A stretch of 62,130 bases of DNA from JAVVEG01 sp032251455 (GTDB lineage: Bacteria; Pseudomonadota; Gammaproteobacteria; Pseudomonadales; Pseudohongiellaceae), in the NCBI GenBank assembly GCA_032251455.1, contig JAVVEG010000018.1:1-62130 (forward strand). Reading direction: 5' to 3'. Below the pieces are notes generated by a model. That model was not told where the DNA came from and did not search any database. It saw only the letters and a list, made by a program, of their open reading frames with translations. Positions 16,189-24,983 of the stretch are shown piece after piece (within the stretch, counting starts at the first letter, position 1; each line of letters begins with the position of its first letter). The position numbers and the translations under genes are program-made.

Positions 16189-17994
16189 TCAGCTGCCGGT
16201 TTCCGAACTTACCCGGAGCACTTCCTTGATGGTTGTCACCCCGGCAGCCACTTTCATCGCACCACTAAGCCGCAGGCTGCGCATACCCTCACGATAGGCT
16301 GTCTGCCGCAAACTGGGCAGACTGGAGGTTTCCTCTGCAAATTTTTGCAGGGTTTCTGTCAAAGGCATCACTTCATAAATTCCCTGTCTGCCAATGAATC
16401 CCGTTTCGCGACACTCGAGACAACCCACATTGATGCTGACCACTTCGGGCAGCTTCACTTTCCAGGGCTTGGTCAACATCTGCCATTCTTCCGCGCTGAT
16501 AGCACTTGTTGTCTTGCAGTGAGGACATAACACCCGCACCAGGCGCTGAGCCACAATACCGACCACGGTTGCCTTGATCAGATAGGGAGCAACACCAAGT
16601 TCCAGCAGGCGGGTTATTGCCGAGGGGGCATCATTGGTGTGCAGGGTGGTAAATACCAGGTGCCCGGTCAGGGCTGCCTGGATTGCCATCTCGGCAGTAT
16701 CCAGGTCTCTTACTTCTCCAATCATGATGATATCCGGGTCTTGCCGCAAAAGTGCCCTGATACCCGAGGCAAAGCCCAGATCGATATTGTCCTGAACCTG
16801 CATTTGATTGAACGCAGGTTCCACCATCTCTATGGGATCTTCGATGGTACAGACATTGACTTCCTCTGTTGCCAGGGATTTCAGGGTCGAATACAGGGTA
16901 GTCGTTTTGCCGCTTCCGGTTGGGCCGGTAATGATGACAATACCATTGTGATTGGCAATGATTCTTTTCCAGCGCTGCAAATCTTCACCGGCCAGCCCCA
17001 GACTCTCGAAGGGCCGCAACAGAACTTCCGGATCAAAGATTCGCATCACCAGTTTTTCACCAAACGCGGTGGGCAGGGTGGATAAACGCAATTCAATTTC
17101 CTCGCCGGCCGGGCTTTTTGTTTTCAACCTGCCATCCTGCGGTTTGCGTTTTTCTGCCACATTCATCCGACCCAACACCTTGATGCGGCTGGTGACTGCA
17201 TTCATCACCTGCATCGGCAACGCATAAACGGTGTAGAGCACGCCATCGATGCGGAATCTGATATTGCCTTTTTCCCGCCTGGGTTCAATATGAATATCAC
17301 TGGCTCTCTGATCAAAGGCATATTGCAACAACCAGTCCACAATATTGATGATGTGCTGGTCGTTTGCTTCCGGGTCCTTCATATTGCCCAGTTCCAGCAT
17401 TTGCTCAAGATTGCTCAAGCCTGGCAGGCTCCTGCCACTCCCACTGGAGGCCTTGCTGATGGAACTTGCCAGCGAATAGAACTCGGTACTCAGGCGTTTT
17501 ATTTCCAGCGGATTGGCTACCACCCGTTTAATCCTGCGCTGGGTAACGTGTGCCAGATCAACTTCCCAGGAATCGACAAAAGGCTCTGAACTGGCTACCA
17601 CTACTTCCTGGGGATTCACCTCTACCGCCAGAATGCCATGGCGCTGAGCAAATGCGTAGGACATCACCTGCGTGACCTGGGCAACATCTATCTTCAATGG
17701 GTCAATCCGGTAATAGGTTTGTCCGACCTGATTGGCCAGTAATTTGCTCAGGCTTTCCATGTCCAGTACCCGTTGCTGGGCTTGCTGGTCGGCCAGGCCT
17801 TGTTCGGCAATGAACGCCAGTACCGGTTTTTTCATGTCTTCCGCACTGCGCCGGGTTGCCATCACCCTGTCCACATCTGCCGTCAGCACATGCCCTTGTG
17901 CCAACAGCATCTGCAGCACCGTTGCCAGCTCCAGGGGCTTGCCCTGGTTCACGGCAGCGGGTCGGGTCTGGCTGTTGGGGGTGGCAGGGTTCAT
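16189..17994 (-). CDS. GspE/PilB-family secretion or pilus-assembly ATPase
   Basis: A hexameric traffic ATPase of 601 residues that powers type II secretion or type IV pilus/MSHA-like assembly. The N-terminal region (about 20-180) resembles the MshEN/T2SSE-N domain. The motor domain has Walker A GPTGSGKTTT (357-366), the Asp box TTLHTND, Walker B IIMIGEVRD, and a zinc-binding pair of CxxC motifs (CPHC and CLEC). No pseudopilin, secretin or platform genes are near, so the machine it serves is unknown. It is transcribed away from uup, and its ribosome-binding region (AAAGAG, eight bases before the ATG) is the last unit of a 20-bp tandem repeat. Confidence 0.9.
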   Translation of the reverse strand: MNPATPNSQTRPAAVNQGKPLELATVLQMLLAQGHVLTADVDRVMATRRSAEDMKKPVLAFIAEQGLADQQAQQRVLDMESLSKLLANQVGQTYYRIDPLKIDVAQVTQVMSYAFAQRHGILAVEVNPQEVVVASSEPFVDSWEVDLAHVTQRRIKRVVANPLEIKRLSTEFYSLASSISKASSGSGRSLPGLSNLEQMLELGNMKDPEANDQHIINIVDWLLQYAFDQRASDIHIEPRREKGNIRFRIDGVLYTVYALPMQVMNAVTSRIKVLGRMNVAEKRKPQDGRLKTKSPAGEEIELRLSTLPTAFGEKLVMRIFDPEVLLRPFESLGLAGEDLQRWKRIIANHNGIVIITGPTGSGKTTTLYSTLKSLATEEVNVCTIEDPIEMVEPAFNQMQVQDNIDLGFASGIRALLRQDPDIIMIGEVRDLDTAEMAIQAALTGHLVFTTLHTNDAPSAITRLLELGVAPYLIKATVVGIVAQRLVRVLCPHCKTTSAISAEEWQMLTKPWKVKLPEVVSINVGCLECRETGFIGRQGIYEVMPLTETLQKFAEETSSLPSLRQTAYREGMRSLRLSGAMKVAAGVTTIKEVLRVSSETGS

Positions 17995-18000
17995 GCTGGG

Positions 18001-18108
18001 GGCTCTTTATTCACGCTGAAGGCTCTTTATTCACGCTGAAGGCTCTTTATTCCTGCTGAAGGCTCTTTACTCACGCTGAAGGCTCTTTACTCACGCGGAA
18101 GGCTCTTT
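18001..18108. repeat. 20-bp tandem repeat, five copies plus a partial
   Basis: The unit GGCTCTTTATTCACGCTGAA repeats head to tail at 18001, 18021, 18041, 18061 and 18081, then GGCTCTTT at 18101. Copies differ at one or two positions. It lies between the divergent GspE-like ATPase and uup, and the first unit abuts the ATPase start. On the minus strand each unit contains AAAGAG (Shine-Dalgarno-like) and a GTG, so copy number alters the 5' leader of that gene. The unit is not a multiple of three. Confidence 0.95.
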
Positions 18109-18192
18109 GCCTCGGGATCAGCTGGCGTCACTGTTATCTGTCTGTCGATAAGTTTATACTGCACGCCCTTAAATACAAGCCGCCAGAACTCC

Positions 18193-20127
18193 ATGCTATT
18201 GTTTCGCCTTTCCGATCTTTCTCTTGCCTTTGGTGACCAGCCTTTACTGGACAAGGCCAATCTCACCATTCACAAGGGCGAGCGTATCGGCATTCTGGGC
18301 CAGAATGGTGCCGGAAAGTCCACTTTCATGAAGGTTCTCAGTGGCAGGATCCAGGCCGATAGCGGCGAATTGTGGCGAGCCCAGAATATTCGTGTCGCGT
18401 ATCTTGACCAGAATCTGCCCGAGCAGAGTGAAGAGACTGTTTACGATTATGTGGCCGGCAGCCTGGAGGCCGTCGGTGATTTGCTGCGCAGCTATCATGC
18501 GCTGACTCATGGCGATGGTGTGGACTGGACCGACGCTAAAAATCTGCAGGAAATGGCACGCCTGCAAAAGGAAATTGAAATTCATGACGGCTGGGCTCTC
18601 GAGCACCGCATCGACAGCATCATCAACCTGCTGCAACTTCCCGCAGCTGCAAAAATGTGTACCCTCTCTGGTGGCAACAGACGCCGCGCTGCCTTGGGCC
18701 GCGCACTGCTGACCGAGCCCGACCTGTTGATGCTGGATGAGCCCACCAACCACCTGGATATTCCAACCATAGAATGGCTGGAGAAAATGCTGAATGCTTT
18801 CAATGGGGCTGTTCTGGTTGTGACGCACGACCGGGAGTTTCTGCAAAAGGTCACGACCCGTATCGTGGAAATAGATCGCGGCCATCTGCGTTGCTGGGAT
18901 TACGATTACACTCGCTTCCTGGCCTTTCGCGAACAGCAGCTGGAGGCAGAAAGCAAGGCGGACATGGAATTCGACAAACGGCTTGCCGAAGAAGAAAAAT
19001 GGATACGCAAGGGCATACAGGCCCGCCGCACCCGCAACGAGGGACGTGTACGCGCTTTGAAACAGATGCGCCTGGAACGCCAACAGCGCCGTGAAGTCGG
19101 CGGCAAAGCCAGTTTTTCCCTGGAGCAGGCCGGTTCCTCTGGCAAGATAGTTATCGAAGCCGACAATGTCAGTCACCGCTTTGATGAGCAGCCCCTGATC
19201 AGCCACTTTTCCACCAAGATATTGCGCGGCGACCGTGTTGGTTTCATTGGCGCCAATGGCAGCGGCAAAACCACCCTGCTGAAAATCCTGCTGGGCACCC
19301 TCACCCCGCAGCAAGGGACTGTGCGCCTGGGTACAAAACTGGAAGTGCTCTACTTCGACCAGCTGCGCCAACAACTGAACCCTGAACAATCGGTTATCGA
19401 CAATCTGGCCGAAGGCAGGGAGTTCATCGAGATCAACGGCAAGCAACGTCATGTCATCAGCTATTTGCAGGATTTCCTGTTTCCGCCGCGACGCACCCGC
19501 CAGCCAGTGAAATCACTGTCGGGCGGCGAACAGAACCGTCTGATCCTGGCCAAGCTGTTCAGCAAGCCGGCCAACCTGATTGTGCTGGACGAACCCACCA
19601 ATGATCTGGATATGGAAACCCTCGAACTGCTGGAGGAAATCCTGCTCGAATTCAAGGGCACGCTTTTGCTGGTAAGCCACGATCGCAAATTCATGGACAA
19701 TGTCATTACCCAGTGTATTGTTTTCGAAGAACCCGGCGTACTGAAGGAATATGTCGGTGGCTACCAGGACTGGGTGGCGCAGGGCGGACGACTGCAATCC
19801 TTCAGCGGCATCAGTGAGGACGCAGCAAAACCGTCTGCCAAGACGCTGAACCCAGCGAACAACAGCAGCAAGAACAGTAAAAACCAAGCCGCCACGCAGC
19901 AGAAATCTCCCAACAGGCAGCGGGAAAAAGAACTGGAGAAAATAACCCGCGACATCGAAAAGACGGAAACCAACATCAATACGCTGGCAACAGAAATGGC
20001 GCAACCTGGTTTTTTCACCCAGGATGCCGCCCTGGTGCAGAAGCAAACCGACAGATTGAATCAGCTGCAGGAAACCCTGGCAACACTGTACTCACGCTGG
20101 GAACAACTGGAATCTGAAACAGACTAA
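18193..20127 (+). CDS. uup: ABC-F family ATPase Uup
   Basis: Soluble twin-ATPase ABC-F protein that acts on ribosomes and suppresses precise excision of transposons. 644 residues: first ATPase with Walker A GQNGAGKST (36-44) and signature LSGGNRRRAAL; the linker region with basic helices; second ATPase with GANGSGKTT and LSGGEQNRLIL; then a Lys/Gln-rich linker and a C-terminal coiled coil (about 570-644), which distinguishes Uup from EttA. A TATACT at 18155-18160 is a possible -10. The TAA stop lies within the CTAA duplication of the inserted palindromic element downstream. Confidence 0.95.
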   Translation: MLLFRLSDLSLAFGDQPLLDKANLTIHKGERIGILGQNGAGKSTFMKVLSGRIQADSGELWRAQNIRVAYLDQNLPEQSEETVYDYVAGSLEAVGDLLRSYHALTHGDGVDWTDAKNLQEMARLQKEIEIHDGWALEHRIDSIINLLQLPAAAKMCTLSGGNRRRAALGRALLTEPDLLMLDEPTNHLDIPTIEWLEKMLNAFNGAVLVVTHDREFLQKVTTRIVEIDRGHLRCWDYDYTRFLAFREQQLEAESKADMEFDKRLAEEEKWIRKGIQARRTRNEGRVRALKQMRLERQQRREVGGKASFSLEQAGSSGKIVIEADNVSHRFDEQPLISHFSTKILRGDRVGFIGANGSGKTTLLKILLGTLTPQQGTVRLGTKLEVLYFDQLRQQLNPEQSVIDNLAEGREFIEINGKQRHVISYLQDFLFPPRRTRQPVKSLSGGEQNRLILAKLFSKPANLIVLDEPTNDLDMETLELLEEILLEFKGTLLLVSHDRKFMDNVITQCIVFEEPGVLKEYVGGYQDWVAQGGRLQSFSGISEDAAKPSAKTLNPANNSSKNSKNQAATQQKSPNRQREKELEKITRDIEKTETNINTLATEMAQPGFFTQDAALVQKQTDRLNQLQETLATLYSRWEQLESETD

Positions 20128-20173
20128 GGAACCTCTGAATAAGTCTATGGGTAGAACTCCTTATTCAGGTTCC
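20128..20173. mobile_element. 46-bp palindromic miniature element (IS5-like ends) with CTAA duplication
   Basis: Left arm GGAACCTCTGAATAAG at 20128-20143; right arm CTTATTCAGGTTCC at 20160-20173, which is the reverse complement with two bases missing. CTAA flanks it on both sides (20124-20127 and 20174-20177), the target-duplication pattern of IS5-family elements (YTAR). It sits between the convergent genes uup and the SUMF1 gene; each uses one CTAA copy for its stop codon. The hairpin could also end transcription in both directions. Confidence 0.75.
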
Positions 20174-21055
20174 CTAATCGCGCGTCAAGACCAGACGAAA
20201 CCCGATATTGTCCCTGCGGGCCCCCGGGTCCACGGCACCGCGAACGGCCAGCCGGGCAAGATTGGGTGGATCTCTGAATGACCCCCCCCGCATCACCCAC
20301 AGCGCCTCTGCGTTGACCGTCAGATGATTATCGGTGGAGTCCCATGGGTAGGGCTGATACGGACTGCGGGTAAACTCCCAGACATTGCCACTCATATCAG
20401 CCAGGCCATAGGCACAATCAGGGCAGGGATGGCTGCCTACCGGGCTCGGTTCCACCAGCTCCTGATCAAGCTGCACCCTGGCATAGCCCGCCTGGAACTG
20501 ATTGCCCCAGGGATAAATCCGGCTACCCTGGCCACGTGCCGCCTTTTCCCATTGTGCTTCAGTCGGCAGGGTAAGCTGCCAGCCAGTGTTCAGCAGGGCA
20601 CGCAGGCGGTCCGGTGTCAGGCTTGAATCGCGCAAGCTGCTTTCCAGCCAGCGGGCATAAGCCAGGGCATCGGGCCAACTGATACCGGTCACCGGTTGCG
20701 TGGGCGCACCAGTCAGCTGTAATTCACCATCCCGATAATTACTGGCCTCGATGAAGGCCTGATACTGGGCAACAGTGACCTCATAGCGCCCGATGTAATA
20801 CGTGTCCAATACCACCCGGCCCTGTCGGCGCTGGGCAGACCAGCGTTCGTTTTCGAATGCCTGGGGATCAATCAGTGGGTCACTGCCCATGATGAATTCA
20901 CCGGCCGGAATCTCTACAAATCCCAGCAGGGCCTCATCAGGAAGCATCCAGGCCTGTTGTCTGAAGCCAGTAGCACTTTGCGCCACTGACACCTGGCCAG
21001 GCAGGCAGACGCAGGCCAGCAGCAAGGAGAGCTTCCATCCGACCAGCCTACTCAC
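20174..21055 (-). CDS. Secreted SUMF1/FGE-like protein lacking the catalytic cysteines
   Basis: Exported protein of about 293 residues with a signal peptide (hydrophobic LSLLLACVCLPG, cleavage near VSVAQ) and one formylglycine-generating-enzyme-type C-lectin-like domain: EIPAGEFIMGS, YYIGRYEVTVAQYQAF, LPTEAQWEKAARG, GLADMSGNVWEFT, MRGGSFRDPPNLAR. True FGE has two cysteines after GGSW; here Arg, Asp and Pro follow GGSF, so sulfatase activation is not expected. I prefer the GTG at 21055 (GGGAG seven bases upstream); an ATG at 21091 lacks a Shine-Dalgarno. It overlaps the upstream membrane-protein gene by eight bases. Last gene of the long envelope operon. Confidence 0.82.
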   Translation of the reverse strand: MSRLVGWKLSLLLACVCLPGQVSVAQSATGFRQQAWMLPDEALLGFVEIPAGEFIMGSDPLIDPQAFENERWSAQRRQGRVVLDTYYIGRYEVTVAQYQAFIEASNYRDGELQLTGAPTQPVTGISWPDALAYARWLESSLRDSSLTPDRLRALLNTGWQLTLPTEAQWEKAARGQGSRIYPWGNQFQAGYARVQLDQELVEPSPVGSHPCPDCAYGLADMSGNVWEFTRSPYQPYPWDSTDNHLTVNAEALWVMRGGSFRDPPNLARLAVRGAVDPGARRDNIGFRLVLTRD

Positions 21056-22598
21056 ATGCAAACTCCCAGCCATGGCTACAGGCGCGTTCATACAAATCGG
21101 GAGCAGGCATCTCCAACAGATTCAGGCCGCCTTCGCGCAGCAACAAGCGTAAATCCAGCTCACGCGGATCACTGTTCAGACCCGCATCTGGCTCCAGCAG
21201 ATTGAGACAGGCCGCCTGGAAACGCAGCTCGCAGCCACGGGCAAAATACTGCAATGCGCGCTCCTGACTCTGCTCGACCAGCTGGCCTTGCCAGTTTCGC
21301 AGGCCCAGACTGTTACATGCCCAACCAGAACCATCGCCACAATACGTGTTTTCCAGCAGCACCAGGCGCTGGCAGGCATTGGCTCGTTCTTCGGCACAGG
21401 CCTGTTGCCAGAACGGCAGGGAATCCCCGGGGTGGCGCCCATCGGCACGACCGAGCAGACTCATGACGGCAAAAAACACAATCCACACCGACATATGCAT
21501 CAGGTTTGCACGGCGGCCGGGTTTATCAAGCCCCAGCCGGCTCAGCATTGGCCGGTTCTGCAAAACGTGCACCGAGCGGTCAATCGCCTGAACGCTCAGG
21601 TTCAGCAAGGGAACGCACAGCAGTTTGTCATAAAAAGTGGGAGCCCCCATTGTGCTCAGCAGCGAGTAAAGCGCAAACACACCCAGGCCGTACAACACCC
21701 CGAATATCAGTTTGCCCGGTGGTGTGCGTGGCGAGGTGGAAGGGTCGGTGACCAGCAGGTGCAAGCCAAGAAAAACTGCCGCAGGGATCTCCGAGTCAAG
21801 AAAATAGGGCACCCCTGTCAGCGTCGAATACAGGGCGCTCAGACCAAACAGGGTAGCGGCGGCAGCGGCAGCAACCAGTGTGATCGAGAAGAAATACATC
21901 ACCACCAGTCCGGCCAGAAACAGATACAGATAAATGCCGGGCGCCAGGGTCAGGGTGGAAGCTATCTCCTGGCCCCAGGTCAAGTGAGTGGTTCCGGTAG
22001 CGATCAGGATCAGTGAAAACAGGCCCAGGGAAAAAGCCGAAGGGTTGAAGATATGCACCAGGCGGCCATCACGGTTCCAGCGCACGAACTCCTTGCCCAA
22101 AAACCCCAGCGCCAGCAGCAGGAACTGCAGGTAATACCAGTCATCCCTGAACCACATGAACAGATTGGTGCTGAAGATGATAGGGAACGGCCCAAAGCCC
22201 AGGTGATAATCCTTGCCCCGGCTCCAGGACAACAGCATGTCGAACCCGTAGGCAAACACCAGCTGGACCAGCAACAACCCGGCATAATCATAGACCGGGC
22301 GCCAATAAAAACCCCAATACAGATAGATCGAGGTATGCACCATAGCCTGGATATAATGCTGGGGCTTGGGCTTGGGGAAGACCAGGCCCCGGGTTTCCCC
22401 ACTGGCTTTCAGTGTCAACACCAACAGGAGCTGCCAGAGCAGCAAGCCGCCAGCCGCCGCCAGCACCGAGTACAGCAGGGTATCGTTTTGCTGAATTCTT
22501 GGCAGCAGACTGAACAGCAGCAAGCCAAGCACTGCCAGCAAGGGGATAAAGACCTGCCTGTGTCTGGACTGCATGGCCGTGGCGGCTACTGATCCCAT
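21048..22598 (-). CDS. NqrB/RnfD-family membrane protein with Cys-rich Sel1-like tail
   Basis: A 516-residue inner-membrane protein. The first about 380 residues hold roughly ten hydrophobic helices with family hallmarks of NQR2/RnfD/RnfE: LGKEFVRW, HIFNPSAFSLGL and LLVTDPSTSPRTPPGKLIFG. I do not see the SGAT-type flavinylation motif, so flavin transfer is uncertain. After the last helix comes a periplasmic or cytoplasmic tail of about 115 residues with paired cysteines spaced as in Sel1-like repeats (ACAEERANACQRL, YCGDGSGWACNSL, GCELRFQAACLNL, ACSHGWEFACE). The gene is translationally coupled to the SUMF1 gene, so the pair probably acts together. A 145-base gap separates it from the protease gene. 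Confidence 0.7.
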   Translation of the reverse strand: MGSVAATAMQSRHRQVFIPLLAVLGLLLFSLLPRIQQNDTLLYSVLAAAGGLLLWQLLLVLTLKASGETRGLVFPKPKPQHYIQAMVHTSIYLYWGFYWRPVYDYAGLLLVQLVFAYGFDMLLSWSRGKDYHLGFGPFPIIFSTNLFMWFRDDWYYLQFLLLALGFLGKEFVRWNRDGRLVHIFNPSAFSLGLFSLILIATGTTHLTWGQEIASTLTLAPGIYLYLFLAGLVVMYFFSITLVAAAAAATLFGLSALYSTLTGVPYFLDSEIPAAVFLGLHLLVTDPSTSPRTPPGKLIFGVLYGLGVFALYSLLSTMGAPTFYDKLLCVPLLNLSVQAIDRSVHVLQNRPMLSRLGLDKPGRRANLMHMSVWIVFFAVMSLLGRADGRHPGDSLPFWQQACAEERANACQRLVLLENTYCGDGSGWACNSLGLRNWQGQLVEQSQERALQYFARGCELRFQAACLNLLEPDAGLNSDPRELDLRLLLREGGLNLLEMPAPDLYERACSHGWEFACE

Positions 22599-22743
22599 GT
22601 TGTGACCTTATTGTCCGGGTGGATCCTGAGGAGAATCCTGTTGCGTTCAACAAGGGGATTTTACTGGTTTTGTTCGGCCAATGACATGGGCATGTGATTG
22701 CCACATGCCCTGTTGCTATCCTGGGCTGCCCGCGCTCAGGAAT

Positions 22744-24267
22744 CTATTCAACAATCTTGATCCATTCGCCCGGCTTGGGGGTGCCAACGGGATAATAGGC
22801 ATTGAGCAGGCGCAGGGTTTCTTCGGGGTATTCCGGCAGGCGGCTGAGCCGGGCCAGCTGATCAAAACTGAAATTCTCAGTGGTTTGTACATAGCGGATC
22901 TTCATCTCGGTCGAATTCATCCGCTCATTGGCCTGAATGGCACGGAACGTCCTTACCGAGGACAGCAGCAACTCATCCATGGCTTGCTCATCTTCTTTTG
23001 CACCTTCTCCATCATTCAGCACTTCACCCCGGATAATGAACACTCGCGGCCCAAAGTAGATGACCCCAACCCGTTCTGGATTGCCCGCCGCATTGATATG
23101 GGTACCGGTATATCCTCTCAGGCGGTACTGGTTAAGTTCCTCCGACTGCTGCAAGGCGGTAATTCCCAGGTCTTCCCGAATGAACAGGCGGGGCTCCTTG
23201 TTGGCTTGCAGTCGTTGCACCTCCACCTTGATGGTCGCCGCAGACCCAGGTGCGGTGGCCGTTACCGTCGTTGGCGTTTCCTCTATTCCCCACTCGTCGG
23301 GAAAGACCATGGTATAGCCCAGCAGAGTCTGGTAATAGCGGTTACGGGTCTGGGCAGCAGCGCTCTGGCTCTGGCCAACAACCAGGCCATTCATTTTTTC
23401 GCGGAAGACCGCATGATCGACCTGACGGGGCTGACGATCTTCCACTTCGTTACCAGCCAGGGTTATCGCCTGCTGCAGACGGGTATCGTTGCGTGGATGG
23501 GTTGAAAACAAGCCGTGGTATCTGGGCTGGCGATTGGCCACCTTGACATTGAAATCTTCCTGATTCTTGAGCACGGTCAGCACCCCGATCATGGCCTTTG
23601 AATCATATCCGGCCTTGGCCAGATATTCTGCGCCCAGGCTGTCTGCTTCCAGTTCATGTTCGCGGCCAAAACCACTCAGGCCGGCTGCCGCCCAGATGGA
23701 ACCGACTTCAGCAATCTGAGAACCAATATAACCGCTGCCCGTGGCCACGGCCGCAACAAAACCACCCACATTGGCCGCCGTATTGGCCAGAGCACCCCGG
23801 CCTTGCTGTTGAATGGCATGTCTGGCCGTGATATGGCCAATTTCATGGGCCAGCACGGCAGCCAGCTCCGCTTCCGAATTCAGATAGGTCAACAGGCCCC
23901 GGTTCATGTAGACATAGCCACCTGGCAAGGCAAAGGCATTGATTTCCGGGCTGTCGATGACGAAAAAATGGTACTCCAGGTCCGGGCGATGACTGACTGC
24001 CACAACCCGCTGTCCAACCTCGCGCACATAGGAAACCACTTTTTCATCTTCATACAGAGGCATGCTCTGCAGGACTTTTTCATGCTCCTCTTTGCCAATC
24101 TCGATTTCCTTCCGCTCGGAGGTCAACACGAAATTGCCCCGGCCAGTAGCCGGATTCACGGCACAGGCACTCAGTAACAGCAGTCCTATCAGGGCCGCAC
24201 CCAGACTTGGGGAAAATGATTTCCAGAGAATGCTCATAGAGAATGTATTCTTGGCGAGTACGCTCAT
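22744..24267 (-). CDS. Lipoprotein M48-family zinc metalloprotease
   Basis: Periplasmic, lipid-anchored peptidase of about 507 residues related to BepA/LoiP. The lipobox LLSAC gives the lipidated Cys at 35; the zinc site is HEIGH (His141, Glu142, His145) with the third ligand in HELEADSLG. A C-terminal segment ends with a LysM-like YPVGTPKPGEWIKIVE. I start at the ATG at 24267, with AGGAG six bases upstream, rather than 22 codons earlier. It is 13 bases after the preceding lipoprotein gene and belongs to the envelope operon. A role in processing or quality control of outer-membrane parts of the system is inferred. Confidence 0.88.
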   Translation of the reverse strand: MSVLAKNTFSMSILWKSFSPSLGAALIGLLLLSACAVNPATGRGNFVLTSERKEIEIGKEEHEKVLQSMPLYEDEKVVSYVREVGQRVVAVSHRPDLEYHFFVIDSPEINAFALPGGYVYMNRGLLTYLNSEAELAAVLAHEIGHITARHAIQQQGRGALANTAANVGGFVAAVATGSGYIGSQIAEVGSIWAAAGLSGFGREHELEADSLGAEYLAKAGYDSKAMIGVLTVLKNQEDFNVKVANRQPRYHGLFSTHPRNDTRLQQAITLAGNEVEDRQPRQVDHAVFREKMNGLVVGQSQSAAAQTRNRYYQTLLGYTMVFPDEWGIEETPTTVTATAPGSAATIKVEVQRLQANKEPRLFIREDLGITALQQSEELNQYRLRGYTGTHINAAGNPERVGVIYFGPRVFIIRGEVLNDGEGAKEDEQAMDELLLSSVRTFRAIQANERMNSTEMKIRYVQTTENFSFDQLARLSRLPEYPEETLRLLNAYYPVGTPKPGEWIKIVE

Positions 24268-24280
24268 AAGCTGCTCCTGT

Positions 24281-24970
24281 CTAATTTCCGTAGACAAACT
24301 GCTTGAGTTGCGATGCCAGGCTGCTGCAGGCATTGGCTTCCACTCTTGCTATCAATGGGATGGGTATCACGATAGCCGGCATGTAGGACTGCCCTGAGGC
24401 ATCGGCACTGATGGTGCCCACATTGACAAGGGAGTTGACATCCCAGACCCGGGCTTCGAAATTGGAATCATCCTCCCAGGACCCGAAACCGAAACAGCCA
24501 CCCCCGCCCGGGCCAATGGTGCAGGAAATTGAACCAATCCGATTGGAGGTTTCGGTCTGACCATCCAGCCAGACAATATAGCGTATCCCGTATTCGCTTA
24601 TCTTTTCGGCAACCTGTTGCTGCGCCATCAGGGTCTGCATGTCTTCACTGTGCACCGGCGCGGTACGTGGCTCGAACCAGGGAAACATCGCGTCCACGAA
24701 TTCCTGCTCTGGGACTACCCGAATGGAATCGGCACCGCTGGACATCCTGTTGCCTACGCATTCGACAAATTCGGCACGGGTTTCGTAGGTGCTGCCCTGT
24801 CGACGCCCAAGCAAGACCACTGATTCATGACTTTCGATCCCGGTTTCACCTTGTCTGAACTCATCAATCGTCGTCGTTGTACAAGCTGCCAGAATCAAAA
24901 CCGGCAACAAACAAAATAGCCTCTTGCCCTGACATGATTTGAACTCTGCACATAACCCGATCGTTTTCAT
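24281..24970 (-). CDS. Lipoprotein of unknown function
   Basis: About 229 residues, with a lipobox LILAAC and a Cys-containing mature domain. I do not recognise the family. The mature protein has a glycine-rich loop with paired cysteines (CTIGPGGGGCFGFG) and ends with a conserved-looking helix ACSSLASQLKQF. The start at 24970 has GAGG six bases upstream; the longer frame to 25129 runs through the upstream gene. It lies 13 bases from each neighbour lipoprotein or protease gene in the same operon, which suggests outer-membrane or periplasmic parts made together. Confidence 0.65.
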   Translation of the reverse strand: MKTIGLCAEFKSCQGKRLFCLLPVLILAACTTTTIDEFRQGETGIESHESVVLLGRRQGSTYETRAEFVECVGNRMSSGADSIRVVPEQEFVDAMFPWFEPRTAPVHSEDMQTLMAQQQVAEKISEYGIRYIVWLDGQTETSNRIGSISCTIGPGGGGCFGFGSWEDDSNFEARVWDVNSLVNVGTISADASGQSYMPAIVIPIPLIARVEANACSSLASQLKQFVYGN

Positions 24971-24983
24971 GACAAACCTCAGA

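Noticed and set aside
18001..18108. The 20-bp repeats as a CRISPR array
   Set aside because: Units are directly contiguous with no spacers.
18244..19452. A 402-codon minus-strand frame antisense to uup
   Set aside because: It is a shadow of the uup coding sequence, with no ribosome site and protein composition unlike a real gene.
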